Assembly: GCF_014489615.1 (NCBI RefSeq)
Contig: NZ_CP060825.1
Coordinates: 5,750,001 to 5,814,000 of the forward strand
Direction of reading: 5' to 3'
Length of the DNA: 64,000 nt
Origin: Streptomyces genisteinicus
GTDB lineage: Bacteria; Actinomycetota; Actinomycetes; Streptomycetales; Streptomycetaceae
Shown: piece after piece, positions 1-8,365 of the stretch
Position numbering within the stretch: the stretch's first letter is position 1
Layout of the letters: each line of letters begins with the position of its first letter
Made by a program: the position numbers and the translations under genes
The notes under the pieces: model-generated
What the model was told of the DNA's origin: nothing
What the model saw: the letters and a program-made list of their open reading frames with translations, nothing else
Databases searched by the model: none

Positions 1-2
1 CC

Positions 3-3000
3 CCGGCCGTCGCCGTCCCGGCCACCGGATCGCGGGAGTCCGGCGCCGCCGCGGGCACGACCGAACGCGAGCTGTGGAAGCTGGTCCGCGGCGAGGCGGC
101 GGTGGTGCTCGGGCACGCCGACGCCGAACGCATCGCCGGCGACAGCACCTTCAAGGACCTGGGATTCGACTCGGTGAGCGTGGTCCAGCTCCGCGACCGG
201 ATCAACGCCGCGACCGGCCTCGAACTGCCGGCCTCCCTCGCGTACGACCACCCCACCCCCGCCGCCGTGGTCCGGCACCTGGGCGAGCGCCTGCTCGGCC
301 CCGCCGGTGCCCCGGCCGGACGGACACCGGACACCCTCGCCCCGGCGGGCGACGAGCCGATCGCGATCGTGGGCATGAGCTGCCGGCTGCCCGGCGGCGT
401 GACCACACCCGAGGAGCTCTGGCGGCTCGTCGCGGACGGCGTCGACGCGATCACCGGCTTCCCCGGGGACCGGGGCTGGCCGGCCGCCGCGGACGCGGAC
501 TTCCTCCCCGCGGGCGGATTCCTCGACGGCGCGGCGGAGTTCGACGCGGGCTTCTTCCGCATCAGCCCGCGCGAGGCCCTCGCCATGGACCCGCAGCAGC
601 GGCTCGCGCTGGAGGCCGTCTGGGAGGCGCTGGAGAACGCGGGCCAGGACCCGGCCGGGCTCCGCACCACCCCCACCGCCGTGTTCATGGGCGCCATGGC
701 CCAGGACTACCTGCCGCGTCTCCAGGACGTCCCGGCCGACCTCGCGGGGCACGCGCTGACCGGCGGCTCCACCAGCGTGGTCTCCGGACGCATCGCCTAC
801 ACCCTCGGCCTGGAAGGGCCCGCGGTGACCGTCGACACCGCCTGCTCCTCCTCACTGGTCGCCGTCCACCTGGCCGCCCAGTCGCTGCGGTCGGGGGACA
901 GCTCCCTCGCGCTGGCGGGCGGCGTCACCGTGATGTCCACCCCGGGCATGTTCACCGAGTTCGCCCGGCAGGGGGGCCTCGCGGCCGACGGCCGCTGCAA
1001 GGCGTTCTCCGACGCGGCCGACGGCACCGGCTGGTCCGAGGGCGTCGGCGTGCTCGTACTGGAGCGGCTGTCCGACGCGCGCCGGGCCGGCCGCCGCGTC
1101 CTCGCCGTGCTGCGCGGCAGCGCGATCAACCAGGACGGCGGCAGCAACGGCCTGACGGCGCCCAACGGGCCCTCCCAGGAACGGGTGATCCGCCAGGCCC
1201 TCGACTCGGCCGGCCTGGCCCCGGAAGCGGTGGACGCGGTCGAGGCCCACGGCACCGGCACCGGTCTCGGCGACCCGATCGAGGCGCAGGCGCTGCTGTC
1301 GGTCTACGGACAGGGCCGCGAGGAACCGCTGTGGCTGGGCTCGCTCAAGTCCAACATCGGCCACACGCAGGCCGCCGCGGGCGTTGCCGGCGTGATCAAA
1401 ATGATCATGGCGATGCGCGAGAACGCGCTCCCGAGGACCCTCCACGCGGAGCTCCCCTCGCGACGCGTCGACTGGTCATCGGGCGCTGTGCGGCTGCTCG
1501 ACGAGCCGCGCGACTGGCCGTCCCGCCCGGACCGGCCCCGCCGCGCGGGCGTCTCCTCCTTCGGCATCAGCGGCACCAACGCCCATGTGATCATCGAACA
1601 GGGAGACACCCCCGCGCCGCCCCCGGCCGCCCCGGCCCCGCTCCGGGGCCCCCTGGTGTGGCCGGTCTCGGCGCACAGCGCCCGGGCGCTGTCCGCCCAG
1701 GCCCGCAAACTGGCGGCCGCCCTGACGGCTCCCGGGGAGGCGTCCGCGCCTGCCGCGGCGCCCGCGCCCGGTGCGCCCGTCCCCGCGGCGGCCGGTTCAT
1801 CCGTGGCCGCCGCCCGGGGAGCCGTGCCCGGCGCGGTGACCGCCGCCGCGGCACCCGGGCCGGTGGCTGTGCCCGGCGCCGGGGCGTCGACTGCCGTGGC
1901 CGCCGTCGGGCTCCCGGCACCCGCTTCCGCTGGGGGATCGTTCACGACCGCCGTGGCCGTCGCCCCTGGTGCCGCCGCGCCCGACGCGCTGCCCGCGCCC
2001 GACGGCGCGCCTCAGGCATCCGCCCCCGGTGAATCCGGTGAGCCCGGTGAGCAGGCCCGCGTGATCGTGGCCGACGCCGAGGCGCCCGGCACGGCGACCG
2101 GCACCCCCACCCCCGCGTCCCCTGCCCCCGCGGCAGCGCTCACCGCGGGCGTCTCCGTGGCACTCGCCACGCGGCGCACCGCCTTCGACCACCGTGCCGT
2201 GGTCGTCGGACACGACCACGCGGACCTGCTCGCCGGACTGGAGGCGCTCGCCGACGGCCGCCGGGACGCCTCCGTGGTGTCCGGCCACGCCCCGTCCGCG
2301 CCCGGCGTCGGCGTGCTCTTCTCCGGGCAGGGCAGCCAGCGCCTGGGCATGAGCCGTGAACTGATCGACGCCTTCCCGGTGTTCGCCGCCGCCTGGCGCG
2401 AGGTCTGCGACGCGCTCGACCCCCTGCTGGAGCACCGCGTCGACGACGTGGTCCGCGCCGAGCCCGGTTCCGCCGGCGCCGCGCTGCTCGACGCCACCGC
2501 CATGACACAGCCCGCGCTCTTCGCCTTCGAGGTCGCCGCCTACCGGCTGCTCACCTCGTTCGGAGTCGAACCCGTGGTGCTGGTCGGCCACTCCATCGGC
2601 GAACTCGCCGCCGCCCACGTGGCCGGTGTGTTCTCCCTGGCCGACGCCGCCCGCCTGGTGGCCGCCCGCGGCCGTCTCATGGGCGCGCTGCCGCCCGGCG
2701 GGGCCATGGTGGCCGTCCGGGCGGGCGAGGACGAGGTGCGCGCCGCCCTCGCGGGCCACGAGCACTCCGTCTCCGTCGCCGCCGTCAACGGCCCGGCCGC
2801 CGTGGTGCTCTCCGGTGCCGGGGACGTCGTCGGCGAGGTCGCGTCCCTCCTCGCCGCCGAGGGGCACCGCACGACCCGGCTGCGGGTCTCGCACGCCTTC
2901 CACTCACCGCTGATGGACCCGATGCTGGACGCGTTCCGCGAGGTCGCCGAGTCCGTCGCCTACGCGCCCGCGCGCATCCCGGTCGTGTCCGACGTGACCG

Positions 3001-6000
3001 GCTGCGTCGCGGAGCCCGGGCAGCTGGAGGACCCCGGCTACTGGGTGCGGCACGTCCGCGAGTCCGTGCGGTTCGCGGACGCCGTCGCCGCCGCGGTCGA
3101 GGCCGGTGCCGGGACCCTCGTCGAGGTCGGACCGGACGGTGTGCTCTCCGCGATGGCCGGCGACACCCTCGCCGACACCGGGACGACGGCGATTCCCCTG
3201 GTCCGCAAGGACCGTCCGGAGCCCCGTGCGGCCGCCGAGGCCCTGGCCCGTCTGCACGTCGCCGGCGTCCCTGTCGACTGGAGCGGCTACCTGGAGGCCG
3301 TCGGCGTGACCGCGGCCCCCGCCGACCTGCCCACGTACGCCTTCGACCACCAGCGCTACTGGGCGCGGCAGCCCGAGCCCGTGAGCGATGTCGCGGGCGC
3401 CGGGCTGGACCCGGTCACCCACCCGTTCCTGGCCGCCGTGACCGAACTCGCGGCAGGCGACCGGCGGGTGTTCAGCGGCCGGATCGACCCGGCCGCGGAC
3501 TCCTGGCTGGCCGACCACGCGGTCTTCGGCGCCACCGTCTTCCCCGGCGCCGCCCTGGTGGAGTCCGCGCTGCACGCCGTCGGCGCCGCCGGCTGCCGGG
3601 CGGTGGGGGAACTGACCCTGCACGCCCCGCTCACCTTCGCCGACGGCGCCGTACGGTTCCAGGTCGCGGTCGGCGCCGCCGGACAGGACGGCAGCCGTCC
3701 CGTGGAGGTGTACTCCCGGCCGGAGTCCGCCCCCGGCGCCCCGTGGACCCGGCACGCCTCCGGCCACGGCGTCCCGCTGCCGCCCGCGCCCCCGGCCGCC
3801 GCCGGCCAGTGGCCGCCGCGCGACGCCGTCCCCGTCGACCTCCCCGGCCTCTACCCGGAACTCGCCGGCCGCGGCTACGGATACGGCCCCGCCTTCCAGG
3901 GCCTGCGCTCGCTGTGGCGCCTCGGGGAGGACGAGATGTACGCCGAGGTGCTGCTGCCCGAGCACGTCCCGCACGCCGCCACCGACGGCTTCGCCGTCCA
4001 CCCGGCCCTGCTGGACGCCGCGCTGCACCCCGTTCTCACGCTGGTGACCTCGGACGACGCGGACACGGCGATGCTGCCGTACGCCTGGTCGGGCGTCGCC
4101 CGCCACGCGCCCGGCAGGGGACTCCTGCGGGTGCGCGTCGTCCGGCTCGGCGCCGCCGAGGTCTCGGTGGCGGTCACCGGCTCCGACGGCGCCCCGGTGC
4201 TGACGGTCGAGTCGCTGGCGATGATGCCCGCCCCGGCCGGCGGTTCCGTCGCAGGCTCCCTGTTCACCGTGGGCTGGGAGCCTGCGGACGCCGCGGCGCA
4301 CCCGGCCGTCGCCGAGCACCCGGCCGCCGGGGGCGGCGGGCCCGCCGACATCGTGCACCTCACCGCCGCCTCCGCCGCCTCCGCCGCTTCCGGCGACGCC
4401 CCCGGCGCCGCCCGGGCGAGCGCCCGCGAGGCGCTGGACCTGGTGCGGCGGCGCCTGGCGGAACCCCACGACCGCCCGCTGGTCGTGGTGACCCGGGGCG
4501 CCGTCGCCGCCCTGCCGGGCGAGGTGCCCGACCTCGCGCTCGCGGCCGTGTGGGGGCTGGTGCGCTCCGCCCAGGGCGAGCACGGCGGCCGGTTCGTCCT
4601 CGTCGACACCGACGGCACCGACGCGTCGCTGCGCGCCCTGGAGACGCTGGAGACCCTGGACGTCCGCATCCCCGAACGCGCCGTCCGCGAGGGCCGGACC
4701 TACACCCCGGCGCTGGTCCCGGTCTCCGCCCCGGCCGCACCCCGGCCGTCCTTCGACCCGGACGGCACCGTGCTGCTGACCGGCGCGACCGGGGGACTGG
4801 GCACCCTGCTCGCCCGGCACCTGGTCACCGCGCACGGCGTGCGCAACCTGCTGCTGCTCAGCCGCTCCGGCGCGGCCGGCCCCGCCGCCGCACTCACCGC
4901 GCTCGGCGCGCACGTCACGCACGCCGCCTGCGACGTCTCCGACCGGGAGGCGCTCGCCGGGCAGCTGGCGCGGATCCCCGCGGACGCGCCGCTCACCGCG
5001 GTCGTGCACATGGCGGGCGTACTCGACGACACCGTCGTGGAGTCGCTCACCCCGGAGCGCGTCGACCGGGTGTTCGCGCCCAAGGCCGACGCGGCCTGGC
5101 ATCTGCACGAACTCACCGCGCACATGGACCTGTCGGCCTTCGTGCTCTACTCGTCCGTCGTCGGTGTGATCGGCAACCCCGGCCAGGCCAACTACGCGGC
5201 CGCCAACGCCTTCCTGGACGCCCTCGCCGCACACCGCGCGGCCGCCGGCCTGCCCGCGACCGCCCTGGCCTGGGGCCCGTGGGAGATCGGGATGGCCGGC
5301 ACGCTCGGCCCGGCCGAGCTGGCGCGCTTCCGCCGCCACGGCATGGCGCCGCTCTCCGCGGAGAAGGGCACCGCGCTCTTCGACGCCGCCCTCGCGGGCC
5401 GCGACACGCTCCAGCTGCCGCTGGAGATCGACCGGCCGGCCCTGCGGCAGGACACCGTGCCCGCACTGCTGCGCACCCTGGTCCGGCGGACCCCGGCCGC
5501 CGCACCCGCAGCCGCCGTCGCCGCGGCGGCCCCGGCCGCCGGCGCGGCGGGGGAGGAGGACGGCCTCTCCCCGACCGCCCGCCGGCTGGCCGCCCTCGCC
5601 CCCGAGGAGCAGCGCGAGGAACTGGTGGCCCTGCTGCTGGAGACCGCGGCCGCGGTGCTGGGCTATCCGTCCGCCGACGACATCGACGCCGGCATGTCCT
5701 TCCAGGAGATCGGGTTCGACTCCCTCAGCGGTGTCGAGTTCCGCAACCAGGTGAAGCAGGACACCGGTGTGCACGTCCCGGCGACGGTGATCTACAACTA
5801 TCCGACCCCGGCCGCCCTCGCCGATCGCCTGCGGGAACTGCTGTTCCCCGAGACCGGGCCCGGGGCCGGGGCCGCGCCCGAGACGCGGACCGGGACGGGG
5901 CCCGTCCCCGGGGCCCCGGACGGGCCGGACGGGGCCGGCGCGATGGAGGCGACCGACGCCATCGACGACCTCGACGGCCTCGGCGGCCTCGACGACATCG

Positions 6001-6047
6001 ACGATCTCGACATCGAAGCCCTCGTGCAGCGGGCGAACTCCGAATGA
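3..6047 (+). CDS. Type I modular polyketide synthase, 3' part (ACP / KS-AT-DH-KR-ACP)
   Basis: The reading frame is open through the left edge, so the gene begins outside the window; 2014 residues are visible. Domains in order (residue 1 = base 3): an ACP of the preceding module (GFDS, Ser57), KS (Cys281 in DTACSSS, then EAHGTGT and SNIGHT), AT (GHSIGE, Ser864; HAFH near 964, the malonyl-CoA signature), DH (His1172 in HxxxGxxxxP; Asp1338), KR (TGATGGLG, LDD motif of B-type ketoreductases, Tyr1731) and a C-terminal ACP (GFDS, Ser1907). There is no ER or thioesterase. The module should add malonate and reduce and dehydrate to an enoyl unit. The last ~45 residues are strongly acidic with a DIEALVQRA end, resembling a docking tail, so the chain is probably passed to another protein. 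An Ala/Pro-rich stretch (about residues 573-709) enlarges the KS-AT linker. Family and domain calls are firm; the product is unknown. Confidence 0.95.
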   Translation, partial: PAVAVPATGSRESGAAAGTTERELWKLVRGEAAVVLGHADAERIAGDSTFKDLGFDSVSVVQLRDRINAATGLELPASLAYDHPTPAAVVRHLGERLLGPAGAPAGRTPDTLAPAGDEPIAIVGMSCRLPGGVTTPEELWRLVADGVDAITGFPGDRGWPAAADADFLPAGGFLDGAAEFDAGFFRISPREALAMDPQQRLALEAVWEALENAGQDPAGLRTTPTAVFMGAMAQDYLPRLQDVPADLAGHALTGGSTSVVSGRIAYTLGLEGPAVTVDTACSSSLVAVHLAAQSLRSGDSSLALAGGVTVMSTPGMFTEFARQGGLAADGRCKAFSDAADGTGWSEGVGVLVLERLSDARRAGRRVLAVLRGSAINQDGGSNGLTAPNGPSQERVIRQALDSAGLAPEAVDAVEAHGTGTGLGDPIEAQALLSVYGQGREEPLWLGSLKSNIGHTQAAAGVAGVIKMIMAMRENALPRTLHAELPSRRVDWSSGAVRLLDEPRDWPSRPDRPRRAGVSSFGISGTNAHVIIEQGDTPAPPPAAPAPLRGPLVWPVSAHSARALSAQARKLAAALTAPGEASAPAAAPAPGAPVPAAAGSSVAAARGAVPGAVTAAAAPGPVAVPGAGASTAVAAVGLPAPASAGGSFTTAVAVAPGAAAPDALPAPDGAPQASAPGESGEPGEQARVIVADAEAPGTATGTPTPASPAPAAALTAGVSVALATRRTAFDHRAVVVGHDHADLLAGLEALADGRRDASVVSGHAPSAPGVGVLFSGQGSQRLGMSRELIDAFPVFAAAWREVCDALDPLLEHRVDDVVRAEPGSAGAALLDATAMTQPALFAFEVAAYRLLTSFGVEPVVLVGHSIGELAAAHVAGVFSLADAARLVAARGRLMGALPPGGAMVAVRAGEDEVRAALAGHEHSVSVAAVNGPAAVVLSGAGDVVGEVASLLAAEGHRTTRLRVSHAFHSPLMDPMLDAFREVAESVAYAPARIPVVSDVTGCVAEPGQLEDPGYWVRHVRESVRFADAVAAAVEAGAGTLVEVGPDGVLSAMAGDTLADTGTTAIPLVRKDRPEPRAAAEALARLHVAGVPVDWSGYLEAVGVTAAPADLPTYAFDHQRYWARQPEPVSDVAGAGLDPVTHPFLAAVTELAAGDRRVFSGRIDPAADSWLADHAVFGATVFPGAALVESALHAVGAAGCRAVGELTLHAPLTFADGAVRFQVAVGAAGQDGSRPVEVYSRPESAPGAPWTRHASGHGVPLPPAPPAAAGQWPPRDAVPVDLPGLYPELAGRGYGYGPAFQGLRSLWRLGEDEMYAEVLLPEHVPHAATDGFAVHPALLDAALHPVLTLVTSDDADTAMLPYAWSGVARHAPGRGLLRVRVVRLGAAEVSVAVTGSDGAPVLTVESLAMMPAPAGGSVAGSLFTVGWEPADAAAHPAVAEHPAAGGGGPADIVHLTAASAASAASGDAPGAARASAREALDLVRRRLAEPHDRPLVVVTRGAVAALPGEVPDLALAAVWGLVRSAQGEHGGRFVLVDTDGTDASLRALETLETLDVRIPERAVREGRTYTPALVPVSAPAAPRPSFDPDGTVLLTGATGGLGTLLARHLVTAHGVRNLLLLSRSGAAGPAAALTALGAHVTHAACDVSDREALAGQLARIPADAPLTAVVHMAGVLDDTVVESLTPERVDRVFAPKADAAWHLHELTAHMDLSAFVLYSSVVGVIGNPGQANYAAANAFLDALAAHRAAAGLPATALAWGPWEIGMAGTLGPAELARFRRHGMAPLSAEKGTALFDAALAGRDTLQLPLEIDRPALRQDTVPALLRTLVRRTPAAAPAAAVAAAAPAAGAAGEEDGLSPTARRLAALAPEEQREELVALLLETAAAVLGYPSADDIDAGMSFQEIGFDSLSGVEFRNQVKQDTGVHVPATVIYNYPTPAALADRLRELLFPETGPGAGAAPETRTGTGPVPGAPDGPDGAGAMEATDAIDDLDGLGGLDDIDDLDIEALVQRANSE

Positions 6048-6090
6048 GCAGCCCGTGCACCCGGGTGACCGACGTGGAAATGGTGAGGCG

Positions 6091-7248
6091 ATGAGACCGG
6101 AAGACCTGAAGGCCGTGCGCGCGTTCGTCAAGGAACACCTCGACGGCCGGCACGCCGAGCTGGACGCGCTCGACGACAAGCCGTCGGACGTCTACGAGCG
6201 CTTCCGCGAGACCGGGCTGGCCAACTGGTGGCTGCCCGAGGAGTTCGGCGGCCGGGGGCTCACCCTGGAGGACGGCGTCGAGATCGTGAACGAGATCGCC
6301 TACGGCGACGCGGGCGCGGCCTTCACCCTGTTCATCTCGGTCCTCGGCACCAGCATGGTGCAGCTCTACGGCTCCGACGAGCTGAAGGCCCGCCACCTCG
6401 GACCGATGGCCGCACGCGGCTCGTTCTGCGCCACCCTCGGCAGCGAGCGGAACGCGGGCAGCGAACTCGCCCGGATCGAGACGACGGTCGCCGCCGACGG
6501 CGGCGAACTCGTGCTCACCGGGGAGAAGTTCTTCTCCACCAACACCGACTTCGCCGACTTCCTGATCGTCGTCGCCCGCTCGGCCGAGGACCCCGAGGCG
6601 TACCACGCGGTGCTCGTCCCGCGCGACACGCCCGGCGTCGAGATCGTGCGCCGCTGGGACGTGATCGGCCTGCGCGCCTCGCACACGTACCAGGTCGCGC
6701 TGAAGGACTGCCGGGTCCCGGCCGGGAACCGCCTCGGCGGGTCGGGGCTGCGCCTTCTGGAGATCGGCCTCAACGCGAGCCGCATCCTGATCGCCGCCAC
6801 GGCCATCGGCATCGCCCGCCGCGTCCGGGACCACTGCATGACCTACGCCCGGACCAAGCCCCTGCGCGACGGCGTCCTCATGGAGAACCCGGTCTTCGCG
6901 CAGCGCCTCGGGCAGATGGAGATGCAGATCGACGTCATGAAGAGCCACTGCCTGCGCGCCGCCCGCGACTACGACGCGATCATGGCGGACCCGGACGCGC
7001 CGGCCCTCTTCCACCGGCAGGGCACCCTGAAGTCCGCGCTGACCGCGAAGATGTTCTGCGGCCAGGCGGGCTGGGACGTCGCGAGCGTGGGCTCGGAGAT
7101 GTTCGGCGGCCTCGGCTACACCGAGGACCTGCCGATCGGGAAGCTGCTGCGGGACGTGCGCTACGTCTCCGTCGTCGAGGGCGGCGACGACGTCCTGCGC
7201 GACCTCCTCTACAGCCGCTACGTGATCCCGGTGCCCCGGCGCACGTAG
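6091..7248 (+). CDS. Acyl-CoA dehydrogenase family flavoprotein at the end of the PKS operon
   Basis: 385 residues with the acyl-CoA dehydrogenase layout: helical N-terminal domain (to ~115), beta domain with the FAD-contacting CATLGSERNAGSE and GEKFFSTNTDFAD stretches (~110-230), and a C-terminal helical bundle. VVEGGDDVLRDLL near the end keeps the Glu at the position of the catalytic base (EG of YEG motifs). ATG 6091 is preferred (GGTGAGG close upstream); an in-frame GTG at 6055 would add 12 residues. It starts 43 bp after the PKS stop on the same strand, so it is probably cotranscribed and acts on a CoA- or ACP-bound acyl substrate for the polyketide. Which step it oxidises (starter, extender or chain) cannot be told from sequence alone. 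Confidence 0.9.
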   Translation: MRPEDLKAVRAFVKEHLDGRHAELDALDDKPSDVYERFRETGLANWWLPEEFGGRGLTLEDGVEIVNEIAYGDAGAAFTLFISVLGTSMVQLYGSDELKARHLGPMAARGSFCATLGSERNAGSELARIETTVAADGGELVLTGEKFFSTNTDFADFLIVVARSAEDPEAYHAVLVPRDTPGVEIVRRWDVIGLRASHTYQVALKDCRVPAGNRLGGSGLRLLEIGLNASRILIAATAIGIARRVRDHCMTYARTKPLRDGVLMENPVFAQRLGQMEMQIDVMKSHCLRAARDYDAIMADPDAPALFHRQGTLKSALTAKMFCGQAGWDVASVGSEMFGGLGYTEDLPIGKLLRDVRYVSVVEGGDDVLRDLLYSRYVIPVPRRT

Positions 7249-7278
7249 GGCGGGTGGCGGAAGCTCCGCAACCCGCCC
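7248..7278. terminator. Hairpin overlapping the acyl-CoA dehydrogenase stop
   Basis: Arms GGGCGGGT (7248-7255) and ACCCGCCC (7271-7278), with a nested GCGGA/TCCGC stem, begin at the last base of the TAG stop. It probably ends the PKS-operon transcript. No U-tract follows, as is usual in streptomycetes. Confidence 0.6.
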
Positions 7279-7356
7279 CGGGGTCCGTCGTCCGGATCGC
7301 GGCGGGCGCGCGGCCCTGATCCGGACGAACGGCCCTCGCGGCCGGTCCGTGCTCCG

Positions 7357-7387
7357 GCGGCCGGGGGCCCTCCGCGGGCCCGGCCGC
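7357..7387. terminator. GC hairpin between convergent genes
   Basis: Arms GCGGCCGGGGGCCC (7357-7370) and GGGCCCGGCCGC (7376-7387) pair with a small bulge and a 5-nt loop. It lies between the rightward dehydrogenase gene and the leftward methyltransferase gene and could terminate either. Confidence 0.5.
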
Positions 7388-7428
7388 CGGCCGCGCTCAC
7401 CCGCCTGCCGGGACCGCGGGTCCGCCGG

Positions 7429-8094
7429 TCACGGCACCTCGGCCTCGAAGAGCGCCGTGCTCCCGTGCACGGTGAGCGTGTGGGAGGGGAAGCGGGCGGC
7501 CAGCTCCGCGCGCAGGTCGTCGAGGCTGTCCTCGGCGTTGTGCATCACGCCGCGCCGGTTCCAGAACGGCACCACGGCCCGCGCGGCCGGCCCCACCGGG
7601 ACGCCCTTGCCGAGCACGGTGGCGCCGAAGATCCGGCCGCCGGGGCGGACGCAGGCCGCGACGTTGTCCAGGACCACGGCCTTGTCCCGGATCGTGCCGG
7701 GCACGCAGTGCAGCAGGAAGTTCAGCGACGCCGAGCCGAACGACCGCTCCGGCAGCGGCAGGGGCTCCAGCGCGTTGGCCCGCACGGTCGAGACGTCGAA
7801 ACGGGCCAGCCGGCGTGCCGCGTGCCGCAGCGAGTGCTCGTTGAGGTCCGCCAGGGTGATGGACCGGTCCGGGGCGGCGCGGCAGGTGTCCAGGAAGTAG
7901 CCGGTGCCCACGCCGACGTCCAGGTGCCGGTCGGAGACGTTCCGGTCGAACATCGCGACCACCTCGGGCACCGGGACCCCGAACAGGAACCGGCAGTTGA
8001 TCTTGAAGGCCACCAGGTCGTAGAGCGGCAGTGTCCACGGCCGGTAGATGGCCTGGCCTGCGCGTACCTGGTCCGGGTGGGGCGAGGTGGTCAC
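7429..8094 (-). CDS. Class I SAM-dependent methyltransferase
   Basis: 221 residues. Motif I is HLDVGVGTGYF, followed by an acidic end of strand beta-2 (ITLADLN) and a post-motif region around VSTVRANALEPLPL, the Rossmann methyltransferase pattern. GTG 8094 is chosen because GGAGG lies six bases upstream on this strand; longer in-frame extensions exist but lack a ribosome site. The N-terminal YRPWTLPLYDLVAFKINCRFLFG region precedes the SAM fold and probably shapes the substrate site. It is convergent with the PKS/acyl-CoA dehydrogenase operon, so a tailoring role for the polyketide is plausible but not shown. The substrate atom (O, N or C) cannot be predicted. Confidence 0.85.
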   Translation of the reverse strand: MTTSPHPDQVRAGQAIYRPWTLPLYDLVAFKINCRFLFGVPVPEVVAMFDRNVSDRHLDVGVGTGYFLDTCRAAPDRSITLADLNEHSLRHAARRLARFDVSTVRANALEPLPLPERSFGSASLNFLLHCVPGTIRDKAVVLDNVAACVRPGGRIFGATVLGKGVPVGPAARAVVPFWNRRGVMHNAEDSLDDLRAELAARFPSHTLTVHGSTALFEAEVP

Positions 8095-8273
8095 GTGGAA
8101 CCTCCGCCAGAGGGGGCGAAACCGTCTGGCTCCGACTATACGCGGCGCAAGTGGGCCTTCTCGCGGCGCACTTGACCCCCGCACACCGTCCCGCGCCCGC
8201 CGGTGCGCCGGGCGCGCACAGGGTCCCGGAACGCGCCCCCGCCCCCCGCCGCACCCCCCGCCCCCGACGCAAG

Positions 8274-8313
8274 CCGCCGGCCGGCCCGGGCGGATGCCCG
8301 GACCGGCCGGCGG
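8274..8313 (-). terminator. Long hairpin downstream of the mannanase gene
   Basis: Arms CCGCCGGCCGG (8274-8284) and CCGGCCGGCGG (8303-8313) enclose an inner CCGGGC/GCCCGG stem with a GGAT loop. It sits about 50 bp past the leftward mannanase stop. The remaining 8095-8365 region is gene-free and serves as methyltransferase promoter plus this terminator. Confidence 0.7.
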
Positions 8314-8365
8314 GGGTGCGCGGTGTGCCGCTGCCGACCGCGTCGGCCGCGTGGACCGCGTCGGG

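Noticed and set aside
2904..6179. A ~1090-codon minus-strand frame opposite the PKS
   Set aside because: Antisense shadow of the PKS codon pattern: no recognisable motif, and it contradicts clear KS-AT-DH-KR-ACP motifs on the plus strand.
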